Part shown: positions 9,029 through 16,839 of the stretch, piece after piece
Layout of the letters: each line of letters begins with the position of its first letter
Numbering within the stretch: position 1 is the first letter of the stretch
Origin: Dyadobacter soli
Lineage (GTDB): Bacteria > Bacteroidota > Bacteroidia > Cytophagales > Spirosomataceae
Direction: 5' to 3'
DNA length: 64,000 bases
Assembly (NCBI RefSeq): GCF_900101885.1
Contig: NZ_FNAN01000011.1
Span: 248,001-312,000 of the forward strand
The notes under the pieces: generated by a model
Databases searched by the model: none
What the model saw: the letters and a program-made list of their open reading frames with translations, nothing else
Told to the model about the DNA's origin: nothing
Translations under genes and position numbers: made by a program

Positions 9029-9154
9029 TTACTTTAACGGACGAGTATTCAGGATCGGCAGGCGCGGCACATCGTTGATCAGGCCGGCAATCAACACATA
9101 TAGAAATATCGCAATGGTGAGAATTTTCCTCCAAAACTGCTTGAAATAATGCAT
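9029..9154 (-). pseudogene. 3'-truncated ccmC (cytochrome c biogenesis/heme export), N-terminal 36 codons only
   Basis: Read leftward from the ATG at 9154, the first 36 codons give MHYFKQFWRKIL, a membrane segment and then GLINDVPRLPILN. This lines up with the start of the intact CcmC at 47487-48200 (AGLINSVPRLPILN). By eye about 21 of 36 residues are identical, so the copies are diverged rather than recently duplicated. After LPILN the similarity ends abruptly at about base 9046, and an unrelated tail of five residues (TRPLK) leads to a stop. The rest of the gene is absent. This is a gene remnant at the left edge of the mobile region. Confidence 0.75.
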
Positions 9155-9270
9155 AGAGGTTGCAATGGTTAGGGTACGCAAAGGTAATCGCCAGATGCTT
9201 TCTTGCTTAATTTTTATACAGGTTTAATGGGAAGCTAAAACAACGTTTGAAGTTATCGATGTGAACCTCA

Positions 9271-9306
9271 TGTAGGCTTCCCTGGAATTGTAGGCTTCCC
9301 TGGATT
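9271..9306. repeat. 18-bp tandem duplication next to the IS110 fragment
   Basis: Two adjacent copies of TGTAGGCTTCCCTGGAAT (second copy with one change, ATT at the end) run into the start of the IS110 transposase remnant. The direct repeat may be a scar of insertion or deletion at the element edge. Confidence 0.7.
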
Positions 9307-9733
9307 GACCAAGGCTGATTTTAACCAGGAATTCATACGTTTGACCTCTGTCGTGGGTATTTCGACAGCTATTGCAACTGCACTGATTGAAGTGACTGGC
9401 GGCTTCCGGCACTTCCATTCTGCGAAGGCATTGTCAAAGTTTATTGGGGTAGCGCCAATTATTTATCAATCTGGAAAGCTAAACTCTGTTAAAGGCATTT
9501 GCAAGACCGGTGATGGCCAGTTAAGGAGCATGTTGTATGTCGCTTCATGGTCCGCAATTCAACACAATAAATCTTGTCGAGAACTCTACCATCGATTAAA
9601 AGCGGCTGGTAAAGCATCGAAAGTTGCCTTGATTGCTGTGGTCAACAAGCTGCTCAGGCAGGCATTTGCGGTAGTCAAATTTGATCAGAATTTTGACCCA
9701 AACTACAAACCAGTTTTTCGCGCTTATCCTTGA
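9305..9733 (+). pseudogene. IS110-family transposase, C-terminal fragment
   Basis: The open frame (first possible start is TTG at 9305) codes for 142 residues that match only the C-terminal transposase domain of IS110/IS116/IS902 elements: LTSVVGISTAIATALIEVTG, then FIGVAPIIYQSG and TGDGQLRSMLYVASWSAIQHN, which holds the conserved serine region. The N-terminal DEDD catalytic domain is missing, and the sequence before 9305 does not supply it. Full-length family members have about 320-400 residues. The fragment cannot be active by itself. It lies at the left edge of the conjugative region and points toward the tra operon end. Confidence 0.8.
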
Positions 9734-9867
9734 CTTTTAACACAGTTCATAAGATAACTTATAGAAATTTGAAGAAAAACGGACTAAGTTTTCAAACCGC
9801 TCGAAGTATCGGCAGATATTTTGGTAGCTGCATTGGCAACCAGTTGTAGCTCCGCCCCGGGGAGGTC

Positions 9868-10149
9868 TCAACGGCTCTTTGTCTTCTTATTGGTAGTTGA
9901 AAGCATTGTATCGATGTCCTCACGTTTGTAGAAGAGTGTTCCACCAACTTTCGTATAGGTGAGAAGGCCTTGCATACGAAGGTTTTGTAGCGTACCCGAA
10001 GAAACATTGAGCAGACGCCGCACCTGGTAGCTTCGCAGCCATGGTTCCTCGGTGATGCGTTTGTCTTTGCCAAGTAGTTGCCGGATTTCTGCAAGGATTT
10101 CAGCTTTGAGTGTTTGTAAGTCCTCTCTGGTTATAATCTCGATATTCAT
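9868..10149 (-). CDS. Helix-turn-helix (excisionase/MerR-like) DNA-binding protein
   Basis: The protein has 93 residues. An N-terminal helix (REDLQTLKAEILAEIRQLLG) is followed by a winged HTH of the kind found in Bacteroidota mobile-element proteins: EPWLRSYQVRRLLNVSSGTLQNLRMQGLLTYTKVGGTLFYKREDIDTML. The pattern of a recognition helix plus a wing ending in a tyrosine strand is typical of excisionase-like and MerR-like regulators. It is the last gene of the leftward tra block, 14 bases after the winged-helix gene upstream. Likely roles are regulation of transfer or excision. No integrase is nearby, so an excisionase role is not secured. Confidence 0.75.
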   Translation of the reverse strand: MNIEIITREDLQTLKAEILAEIRQLLGKDKRITEEPWLRSYQVRRLLNVSSGTLQNLRMQGLLTYTKVGGTLFYKREDIDTMLSTTNKKTKSR

Positions 10150-10163
10150 AGTGGAAACAGGTT

Positions 10164-10457
10164 TCAGCTGTCAAGTGGCAGCACGTGAATCTTGCTTGGA
10201 ATTCTTTTGTAAAATGATGGCTCGTAGGCCAGATAGCCGCCTTCGCAGAGTGCTCTGATAAGTCTGACATAGGTTGCCGAGCTTGCTATCTTTGCTGTTT
10301 TCATGATTGATTTGGAAAACAACAGGAGCGGACTTTTGCCGCCCTGCTGTTGCCAAAGACTGACGATGGCCAGGTACAAGGAAATATGAGCAGTACCAAT
10401 TTGGGGGTCGTCTATTGCTTTGGCAAAAAAAGCGACCAGGTGTGTTTTCAGTGCCAT
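10164..10457 (-). CDS. Small winged-helix-like protein of Bacteroidota conjugative elements
   Basis: The protein has 97 residues. It starts MALKTHLVAFF and contains a pattern that recurs in small proteins of Bacteroidota mobile elements: DPQIGTAHISLYLAIVSLW, then KSIMKTAKIASSATYVRLIRALCEGGYLAYEPSF. The last part looks like a winged HTH with a recognition helix (SSATYVRLIRALCEGGYL). It could be a transcriptional or replication-type DNA-binding protein. It lies 10 bases downstream of the larger conserved protein and 14 bases before the excisionase-like gene, so all three are co-transcribed. The function is inferred only from fold pattern and context. Confidence 0.65.
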   Translation of the reverse strand: MALKTHLVAFFAKAIDDPQIGTAHISLYLAIVSLWQQQGGKSPLLLFSKSIMKTAKIASSATYVRLIRALCEGGYLAYEPSFYKRIPSKIHVLPLDS

Positions 10458-10467
10458 GTTGTCTGGT

Positions 10468-11256
10468 TTACATTTTCACACCTTTTCTCTTTCCGGTCTT
10501 CTCACCGCCCGTATCATCAGCTACCGTGTTCTCTTTTTTCTGACTGGTATCCTCTTTAAGCGATTCTTTGTTTCCTTGCGATTTGCCTTGATCCTCTGCC
10601 TGCCTGATGCGTTTTTGGTTTTCATCGTAGACGGTGACCGATTTAAACTGTGGGTTGGCCTCAATAAACCGTTTCTGTTCGCCTTGATCGGTTGTAAATG
10701 TTACTGCCTGGCGATTGCCGCGTTCCAGGGATTCAAAGAGCCTGACCTTCGCAGTATCGTCGGCAAGTTCCTTAATTGGCAATTTTGCCACCGCTTTTTC
10801 CAGCTCGAAACCGTACTGCGGGCTGAATTGTCGCGTCTTGTAATTACTGTTGGCAGCAGTTTCTTTAAAGTCCAGTTTTAACCAGGCGTTGTGAAATTGA
10901 CCTTCTTTATTCACAAGATCCTTGTTGACAGACCTGCCATCGAGTAGGTTGTAGGCTTCTTTCTGCGTAATATTTCTGCCTTCGTTATTGATATAGAAGG
11001 TTTGACTTACTTTCGCTTCGGCACCAGGCTTTTGAAGTTCTGCCCGGTAGTTGTTAAAAAAATACATGTCTGAGTTTGCGGATTTCTTAAAGTTAAGCGA
11101 AACCGAAAGTTCGTCCTTCCCGTAGCTGCTCACATGTTTGATGCTGAACTCGTTCTGGGCTTTTTGAAGGTTCTCTGCAAGCTTGGATTGCAGCTCCTCT
11201 CCAAAACCGGAGTATTTGAGTTGGTCTTTGAGGTAGTCCAGATTTTTCTGATTCAT
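10468..11256 (-). CDS. Conserved hypothetical protein of conjugative elements
   Basis: The protein has 262 residues, is soluble and has no signal peptide. A recurring unit is recognisable from other Bacteroidota conjugative elements: YFINNEGRNITQKEAYNLLDGRSVNKDL, then FHNAWLKLDF and the segment RQFSPQYGFELEKAVAKLPIKEL, which is followed by a TTDQGEQKRFIEANPQFKSVTVYDENQKRI strand-helix part. The last 50 residues are a charged, low-complexity tail rich in Lys, Glu and Gln. I cannot assign a biochemical function. It follows traN by 29 bases in the same leftward operon, which points to an accessory role in transfer. Confidence 0.6.
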   Translation of the reverse strand: MNQKNLDYLKDQLKYSGFGEELQSKLAENLQKAQNEFSIKHVSSYGKDELSVSLNFKKSANSDMYFFNNYRAELQKPGAEAKVSQTFYINNEGRNITQKEAYNLLDGRSVNKDLVNKEGQFHNAWLKLDFKETAANSNYKTRQFSPQYGFELEKAVAKLPIKELADDTAKVRLFESLERGNRQAVTFTTDQGEQKRFIEANPQFKSVTVYDENQKRIRQAEDQGKSQGNKESLKEDTSQKKENTVADDTGGEKTGKRKGVKM

Positions 11257-11285
11257 GACGTTTGATGTTTAATGGTTGATGATTT

Positions 11286-12119
11286 TTAAAGTGTAGCGGG
11301 CCGGTTAATTTGCCGGGGTTTGACATGGATAGTTAGCTGTCTTGCCCCGTTTTGTTCGGTCAGCGAGATCGAAAGCCTTTTGCGGCTGGTCAAGGTCAAC
11401 TTTGGAATAGCAAGCACAATCGTTTGCTGCTCTGTCGTCTTGATTTGGTTGATCGTATCAGAGACTGCGACTGGCAGAATTTCTTGCTGTTGGATTGCTG
11501 AGCGCCTGATCTGTTTTTTATCGTGGATGTATATCCGCATCGTCTCAATATCATAGTTGATAGGGGAGGCGTTTTCCAGCTTTAACCTGAGTAGCATTAG
11601 GTTTTCCTTGATGAACAGGCCGTCCAGCGTTGCCGTAACCTTTCCAGCGCTGCTTTTTCGCCTGATGTTCGACTGGTACTCCTTAGCTATGCGGATCAAT
11701 GAGTCGAGCCGACGTTGGCCTTGCTGGCCGGAAAGGACAGCCGCCACCGAGTGCTGGCGTGGTAATAGCTGCACGCTAGTCGCAGAAGGGACACTTTGAT
11801 AGGTAACCTCGAAGCTATGCAGCTGCCCGTCTGTGGTAATCACAATCAAGCTCGTTGGCTTCATCTCAGGGCTTGCCGCCTTAATCAGCAGTACGTTTTC
11901 TGTTGATTTTACTTTTTGGGCGAGCAGCTGCGGACTGCCGCGATCAACAGCCTTTACCGCAGACGGAAAACTTATGGCGACCGTCTGGTTTGAGCTTACT
12001 TCGATGAGAAGAGGCTCGATGACAAAAATCTGGTTTTCCTGGGCGATGGCGATTGATTTTGCCAGGATCAAAATGATCACCGCCATTATCTGACTTGGTG
12101 TTTTGATGATTGAATGCAT
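11286..12119 (-). CDS. traN: Conjugative transposon protein TraN (DUF4138)
   Basis: The protein has 277 residues with a signal peptide (IMAVIILILAKSIAIAQ). The mature part begins IFVIEPLLIEVSSNQTVAISFPSAVKAVDRG, the classic start of the TraN/DUF4138 family: a beta-rich periplasmic protein comparable to VirB9/TraO-type components of the type IV secretion core. The middle has LLIKAASPEMKPTSLIVITTDGQLHSFEV. It follows traM with an 11-base gap in a co-directional operon. TraM and TraN are expected to form part of the envelope-spanning channel. The length is near the lower end of the family, which is about 300 residues in the Bacteroides elements. Confidence 0.88.
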   Translation of the reverse strand: MHSIIKTPSQIMAVIILILAKSIAIAQENQIFVIEPLLIEVSSNQTVAISFPSAVKAVDRGSPQLLAQKVKSTENVLLIKAASPEMKPTSLIVITTDGQLHSFEVTYQSVPSATSVQLLPRQHSVAAVLSGQQGQRRLDSLIRIAKEYQSNIRRKSSAGKVTATLDGLFIKENLMLLRLKLENASPINYDIETMRIYIHDKKQIRRSAIQQQEILPVAVSDTINQIKTTEQQTIVLAIPKLTLTSRKRLSISLTEQNGARQLTIHVKPRQINRPATL

Positions 12120-12130
12120 GGTAGCTTTGT

Positions 12131-13423
12131 TTACGGATTTATATTATTGGCGTCTTTGAGCAGGACTTTGTATCCTTGCCGGAGCGTTACCTGTGTGAGT
12201 TTTGTCTTGCGCCCCAGCAGCAACTTGCTCATCTGAATGCCTGCCGAAGCTGCCTGAGCTCCCATTGAAGCGCCGCCCACGTCAAGGTCGTATCCCTGTA
12301 CCTGGCTACCCAGTGCCTGTTTGGTCACAGTACGCGATAGCGCGCCCGGGATGTACAAGCCTTCCAAGCCATCCAGGTCATAGACCAGTAGGTTGACTGG
12401 CAGTATCTGCTCGCCTGAACGGAGAGAGCTGATTTTGATTTTTAACCGCTCGCCGGAAAGCGAGGCGACACCATACACAAAACCGCTTATTGGAGCAGGG
12501 CTTGATGACAAGAAAATTGGGCGTGTAAGCCTGAGCTGCACGGTTGCCCCAGTCACAATTTCCTGCGTGTTTTCGATGACTGCGGTGATACCTTCGGTTG
12601 GTTTTGATTCGGGCTCACCTTCCAGACCATAAAAGCCGGTTTGCGCAGCTTGCCCCGATACGACTTGGGCAGAGTCATTGGAGCCAGGGGTGATCAGCGA
12701 AACGATATCGCTGCTTCTGCCGCTTGTAACTGAGAGGGCTGGCTGTTTGTTTACTTGCGGTTCAGGACCGGATTGATCCGGGTTTTGGCCGGGCTGCTGG
12801 ATCGCAAGCAGCTTGTCAAGCATGCTGTCGAGCCGGGCCATCTCTGGATCCTCGCTTTCAGCCAGATCCTGGCTGCCAATGCCCGCCATCATTTTTTCCA
12901 ATTTTGCGATCGCAGGCTGATCGGGTGACAAATCGTTGGTGTTTGCGTTTTGGCGCTCAAAGGATGGCTCTTGGCTAGTGGTAAGAGCTTTGTTCAGATC
13001 ACGAAGCTTTTGGTGGACTATCGCTTCACTGGTCTGTTGGCCAGATGCAGCTATGTTTTTGTTTTTCGGATTTTGACCCGGAGCGCCAAGTCCCATAAGC
13101 GGCGAGCCTGTCGAGTCGAACGCTGTTAGATTTTCCTGCAAGCGGTAAGGATCTCTTTTGATTTGCTTTATCCAGTTGGCTGAATCCTGGTCGGCTTTCT
13201 TATAAAAAGCTAGCTTATCCATCCCGTTGTCTTTTTCGAGATTGGCCGCTGGAAGACTTAGTTGCAGGCCGATCGATGAGCTTGCCGCCTGGTTATTTCC
13301 GTTAAGGTTTTTAACGACCAGTACCCAGTAGATGAAGGTCAGAAATGGGAGAGCCAGAAGGGGCAGGTAGGTGTAAAACTTTCGTTTTTGCAGAAACTCT
13401 GCGCTGTGAGCTAAATGTTCCAT
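12131..13423 (-). CDS. traM: Conjugative transposon protein TraM (VirB10-like)
   Basis: The protein has 430 residues. One N-terminal membrane segment (YLPLLALPFLTFIYWVLVV) is followed by a long Gln/Pro/Asn-rich periplasmic linker (about 60-270) and a C-terminal folded domain starting near TEGITAVIENTQEIVTGATVQLRL. That domain continues with FVYGVASLSGERLKIKISSLRSG and ends GASMGAQAASAGIQMSKLLLGRKTKLTQVTLRQGYKVLLKD. This is the TraM family architecture and is equivalent to VirB10 in other type IV systems. It lies between the small TraL-position gene (2-base gap) and traN. It should connect the inner and outer membrane parts of the mating channel. Confidence 0.88.
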   Translation of the reverse strand: MEHLAHSAEFLQKRKFYTYLPLLALPFLTFIYWVLVVKNLNGNNQAASSSIGLQLSLPAANLEKDNGMDKLAFYKKADQDSANWIKQIKRDPYRLQENLTAFDSTGSPLMGLGAPGQNPKNKNIAASGQQTSEAIVHQKLRDLNKALTTSQEPSFERQNANTNDLSPDQPAIAKLEKMMAGIGSQDLAESEDPEMARLDSMLDKLLAIQQPGQNPDQSGPEPQVNKQPALSVTSGRSSDIVSLITPGSNDSAQVVSGQAAQTGFYGLEGEPESKPTEGITAVIENTQEIVTGATVQLRLTRPIFLSSSPAPISGFVYGVASLSGERLKIKISSLRSGEQILPVNLLVYDLDGLEGLYIPGALSRTVTKQALGSQVQGYDLDVGGASMGAQAASAGIQMSKLLLGRKTKLTQVTLRQGYKVLLKDANNINP

Positions 13424-13425
13424 GG

Positions 13426-13809
13426 CTATTTTTTGATTTTTATGTTTCGTAGACTGTCAAGGATGAGCGCTTTTTCGAGGCTATCCAGGTAATCGTCCAG
13501 AGCCTGTTGCCGCTCCGGGCCCTTGGGAACCAAGATTGGCTCTGCGAGCGTGGGTATGCTGAGATTGAACCGGTGAATTGTTGGGGGCTGGCTTGCCAGC
13601 CCGTCGTAAAGTAGAAAGCTGGCGGCTGCGCTGGCCAATATCCCAGCCAGAATAAGAATGGTTTTAAGGCGATGTTTTGGAAGCTTTTCTGCGCCCTGTT
13701 GAAGGCTTTGGGCCCACTTGCGCTGCATGTCACGGATCTTTGCATTTAGCCTTTCGGTTTGTTGATCGGACGTAGCCGGTGATTTGCGGGGTTTGAATCG
13801 ATAGAACAT
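13426..13809 (-). CDS. Small single-pass membrane protein in the TraL position
   Basis: An in-frame ATG at 14022 would overlap most of traK, so the ATG at 13809, four bases after the traK stop, is chosen (127 residues). The protein has a charged N-terminal cytoplasmic part (about 55 residues), one membrane segment (TILILAGILASAAASFLLYDGL) and a short periplasmic tail. In Bacteroidota conjugative transposons a small membrane protein, TraL, sits between TraK and TraM, and position, size and topology agree with that. I see no sequence motif that proves it. The gene is in a tightly packed operon with gaps of a few bases on both sides. Confidence 0.7.
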   Translation of the reverse strand: MFYRFKPRKSPATSDQQTERLNAKIRDMQRKWAQSLQQGAEKLPKHRLKTILILAGILASAAASFLLYDGLASQPPTIHRFNLSIPTLAEPILVPKGPERQQALDDYLDSLEKALILDSLRNIKIKK

Positions 13810-13813
13810 ATCT

Positions 13814-14431
13814 TTACCTGGTTTGAATTTGAAGATCTTTGTTTTCAGTTGTCGCCCACCGCTCGATAAGAAAACCGTGAGGGTTGTTATCGCTTCGCTC
13901 GACCGGCCGGAGATAGCCCTGAGTGACAAGGCTGCGCGAGACGATGCTCGTCGGGCGAACAATTCTTTGCACGGCCCGGCATTCAAAAAAGTAGGGCTGG
14001 GCGGAAGCGTCGACTTTGACACTGTCTACTGTGAGCTCCTGGGAGATATTTCCTGAAATTACCCCGGTATAATACCCGGATTCGCGAAGGTCCTCATACT
14101 GTTTTTTTGCTGAGCCGTCGGCCAGATATAGCGCCCTGGAAATATTCGCGGTAATTACTTTATCGTCGGGCGCAAGACTAAAAAACAGCCTGTGAAAAGT
14201 AGCAACGTGATCCCTGGCTTCAACTGCGATATTTTCTTTACGCTCCGAAGCGTACGCTTCCAGCACTTTTCCGCTGGCTAGTATGTAAACCCTTTGGGCG
14301 GAGTTACCGGCTGAGTCAACAGCAACATAGACTGAGATTGACGTAGTCAGCGCGCAGCATATCAATACGATAAATGTGAAGCTGCGGATATGGCGGAAGG
14401 CGCGCTCTATATCCTGTGTTTTGGTGAACAT
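13814..14431 (-). CDS. traK: Conjugative transposon protein TraK (VirB8-like)
   Basis: The protein has 205 residues. It starts MFTKTQDIERAFRHIRSFTFIVLICCALTTSISVYV, the highly conserved cytoplasmic stub and membrane segment of the TraK family, followed by QRVYILASGKVLEA. The periplasmic domain has HVATFHRLFFSLAPDD and a C-terminal QGYLRPVERSDNNPHGFLIERW, also typical. TraK is the VirB8-like inner-membrane assembly factor of the mating apparatus. It follows traJ with a three-base gap. Length and topology are normal. Confidence 0.92.
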   Translation of the reverse strand: MFTKTQDIERAFRHIRSFTFIVLICCALTTSISVYVAVDSAGNSAQRVYILASGKVLEAYASERKENIAVEARDHVATFHRLFFSLAPDDKVITANISRALYLADGSAKKQYEDLRESGYYTGVISGNISQELTVDSVKVDASAQPYFFECRAVQRIVRPTSIVSRSLVTQGYLRPVERSDNNPHGFLIERWATTENKDLQIQTR

Positions 14432-14434
14432 GGC

Positions 14435-15535
14435 TTACTGGTTTTTGGTTGAACTTCGCGAGGGCGTCATCAGCGGGCCGGAGGGTACTGCGATGCGGGC
14501 CGCACTTGTGGCGGTACCGGCAAGCAGGTTGGTCGTTTTTTGTAATAGCGCGCTTGGGCCGCCTGCATGAATGATGTAGCTGGCAACAGATGGCACTGAG
14601 AAATAGCCGACGATACCGATGATCAAAAAAATCAGGTAGGCCATATCGTGCGCATTGAAGAATGTGTCTCCTGTTCCTTCGATCTGCCGGATATCCATGG
14701 CAATCATTTTCTCCTGGATTTTGCCAATGATGGCCCCGAAAATGTTCGCCACTGGAAGCCATAGGAAGACGTTAATGTAGCGGGCGATCCAACTAGTCAG
14801 AGTGAATTGGAAGCCGTCAAAGACTGCGATCCCGAATGCCAGCGGGCCGATGATTGCAAGCACAATCAGGTAGAAGGTTCTGAGTGTGTTGATGCAGAGC
14901 GCTGCCGCTTCAAAAATGACCCGCAGGATTTCGCTTAACGCCGCTTTGATCGAGTTTCGGAAATTGTAGCTCTGCTTGGCCATGTAAAACTTAATGTCAT
15001 TGGCAATCCCGTCGGCAAAGCCTTCCGAGTAGCTATCACCGTACATGTACCGGAGCCACTTTTGACGGTTTCCTTTGCTGTCATCACCCACATACATCTC
15101 CCAGAATTGAGAGCTTTTGATTGCGTCCTCTTTCTTTTTCAATAGCAGCGCAATCGCCTTGTCTGAATCAGTCACCATACCTGAGGTGCCTCTGACGGCA
15201 GGGGAGAGCACTGCATTAATCAGCGCAATCAGAGCAGGGAAGATCAGGATCACAAACCCGATCACAAAAGGCCGCAGCAGCGGGTAAAAGTCGATCGGCT
15301 CAGCCGAGGCGATATGGCGCCACACCCTGTGACCGATGTAAAAGATCGCAGCGAAGGCGGCAATCCCCCGGCCGACACTGATGAGCTTTTCACACAGCGG
15401 AAGCATCTCCGAGTAGAGCTCATCAAGCACGCCGTTCAATCCACGGATCTGCGCTTCATAACCTTGGCAGAAGCCTTGGCTGGGCAGTAGCATTCCAGCC
15501 GCTGCCAGTAGCAGCGTTAAAATTGTTCGTTTCAT
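14435..15535 (-). CDS. traJ: Conjugative transposon protein TraJ (VirB6-like polytopic membrane protein)
   Basis: The ATG at 15535 is chosen because it gives a proper signal peptide (ILTLLLAAAGMLLPSQGFC); an upstream ATG at 15586 would overlap the preceding gene by 38 bases. The 366-residue protein has LDELYSEMLPLCEKLISVGRGIAAFAA, several membrane segments including FVIGFVILIFPALIALINAVLSP, and a C-terminal membrane cluster (TLRTFYLIVLAIIGPLAFGIAVFDGF and AYLIFLIIGIVGYFSVPSVASYIIHAGG). This is the TraJ family pattern, equivalent to VirB6, which forms the inner-membrane pore. It lies between the tandem exported helical proteins and traK. Confidence 0.9.
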   Translation of the reverse strand: MKRTILTLLLAAAGMLLPSQGFCQGYEAQIRGLNGVLDELYSEMLPLCEKLISVGRGIAAFAAIFYIGHRVWRHIASAEPIDFYPLLRPFVIGFVILIFPALIALINAVLSPAVRGTSGMVTDSDKAIALLLKKKEDAIKSSQFWEMYVGDDSKGNRQKWLRYMYGDSYSEGFADGIANDIKFYMAKQSYNFRNSIKAALSEILRVIFEAAALCINTLRTFYLIVLAIIGPLAFGIAVFDGFQFTLTSWIARYINVFLWLPVANIFGAIIGKIQEKMIAMDIRQIEGTGDTFFNAHDMAYLIFLIIGIVGYFSVPSVASYIIHAGGPSALLQKTTNLLAGTATSAARIAVPSGPLMTPSRSSTKNQ

Positions 15536-15548
15536 AATGGAGCTTTGA

Positions 15549-16178
15549 TTAGGGCTTGATGTCGTAAATCGTTTCGGTCGTTTCAATGGAGGCGCGCTCG
15601 TCTTTGCGTTGGGCGGCTAATAGGCTGTTGTTGCTGTTCACATGGCGAAGGAACACGAGCTTTTCAGACATTTCGCTATGTATCTGATCGATCATTGCAA
15701 GCCGCTCATCGTCGGATGCCCGCAGTTTTTTGGCAGTGATAACGTTTGTAAGGGCATCCAGATTCTTAATGCTTCCTGCAATCAGATCCGAGTAAACCTG
15801 AGCCAGATAGTCAAGCTCTTTTGTTGTGAAACTTCCCGAGGCCGCAAGGCCAGCGCGGGCAGTGCGGCACTCATTTAAGATCTCCAATTGCATCTTAACG
15901 ATATCTGCTATACGTCCGTAGCTTTTCACCCCTGGGCTTACTTGCAGCAACCCGTCCAGGAACGCTTCATGCAACTTAAAATTACCACGGGATAGATCCC
16001 TGATTTTGGTGTACCCCTCGAAAAGTATGTCGTAACCTTTTTTAAGTTCTTTGAGGATCTTTCTGAGCTCCCTGAGCTTTTCAAGGTTGAGGATGAGCTG
16101 GGTCACCTCCTGGGTCTGCGCATTACAGGGGGCCAGGGAGGCAGCGCCCAGCAGAAAAAATAGCATCAGCTTTTTCAT
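15549..16178 (-). CDS. Exported helical conjugation protein, third of three tandem related genes
   Basis: The protein has 209 residues with a signal peptide (LMLFFLLGAASLAPCNAQ). The mature part is almost fully helical: LNLEKLRELRKILKELKKGYDILFEGY, then GNFKLHEAFLDGLLQVSPGVKSYGRI and ASDDERLAMIDQIHSEMSEKLVFLRHVN. Homologues in Bacteroidota conjugative elements are often auto-annotated as TerB-like, which gives no real function. The GNFKLHEAFLDGLL and SDDERL blocks match the protein encoded just upstream (16185-16832), so the genes are paralogous. By position between TraG/TraI and TraJ a VirB5-like adhesin or minor pilin role is possible, but this is inference. Confidence 0.7.
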   Translation of the reverse strand: MKKLMLFFLLGAASLAPCNAQTQEVTQLILNLEKLRELRKILKELKKGYDILFEGYTKIRDLSRGNFKLHEAFLDGLLQVSPGVKSYGRIADIVKMQLEILNECRTARAGLAASGSFTTKELDYLAQVYSDLIAGSIKNLDALTNVITAKKLRASDDERLAMIDQIHSEMSEKLVFLRHVNSNNSLLAAQRKDERASIETTETIYDIKP

Positions 16179-16184
16179 ATCGTC

Positions 16185-16832
16185 CTACTCTATGCCGCGC
16201 AGTGCGCGCCTGTTTTGGATAGCTTTAAGTTCGTCTGCAGAGACTTTGCAAATCATCAGAAAATCCCGACGAAGGCTCTGTGCAAACAAATAGTTGTCTT
16301 CGAATTCCTTATCGAGCACTTCAATCCGCTGGATCCTTTCATCGTCGCTCATTTGAAGCTGATCGTCTCGGATGACAGCAAAGAAGCCATTGACTAGTGT
16401 TTGACAGTCATCATACAGGGTTTTAAGCGCTGTGAGCATCTGTCTTTTTTGTTGATCCTCGATTGCCTCGCACCGGGAGATTTTCGCCGGCATCATCTCA
16501 CACAGCTCGTTGATGTTTCCGTGTAGATCCGTGATGTGTTGCAGCCGGGAGAGCGAGGTGATGCCAGATTTTACGATCAGCAGCGAATCAAAACGGTTTT
16601 TGTGAAGTTTGAACTCGCCGTTTTTGATCTGGTGGATTGTTGCAAGACCCTTTTTTACGATTTTATAGCCTTCCTTGGTCAGCTCGAGATAGATTTTGAG
16701 CTGCACGATCTGCTCTTTAAGGTATTCCCGCTGGGTCTTGTTCTGACGGAACCATTCCTTGAACTTTTGTCCCTGTGCGCTCGTCAAGGCGAGAGTCAGC
16801 CATATGGCCAGAAGCAATGTTTTCTTTTTCAT
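16185..16832 (-). CDS. Exported helical conjugation protein, second of three tandem related genes
   Basis: The ATG at 16832 gives a signal peptide (LLLAIWLTLALTSAQG); a further upstream ATG at 16886 would overlap the previous gene. The 215-residue product is helical: QIVQLKIYLELTKEGYKIVKKGLATI, GEFKLHKNRFDSLLIVKSGITSL, and MSDDERIQRIEVLDKEFEDNYLFAQSLRRDF. These blocks line up with GNFKLHEAFLDGLL and SDDERL in the next gene, so the two arose by duplication. It lies 7 bases after the preceding gene and 6 bases before the next, within the tra operon. It is probably periplasmic or surface exposed and of unknown role in mating. Confidence 0.7.
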   Translation of the reverse strand: MKKKTLLLAIWLTLALTSAQGQKFKEWFRQNKTQREYLKEQIVQLKIYLELTKEGYKIVKKGLATIHQIKNGEFKLHKNRFDSLLIVKSGITSLSRLQHITDLHGNINELCEMMPAKISRCEAIEDQQKRQMLTALKTLYDDCQTLVNGFFAVIRDDQLQMSDDERIQRIEVLDKEFEDNYLFAQSLRRDFLMICKVSADELKAIQNRRALRGIE

Positions 16833-16839
16833 ATCATTG

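Noticed and set aside
9271..9306. The 18-bp direct repeat as an att site of the element
   Set aside because: Both copies are adjacent on the left side and no matching copy was seen near the right edge, so a core att sequence is not supported.
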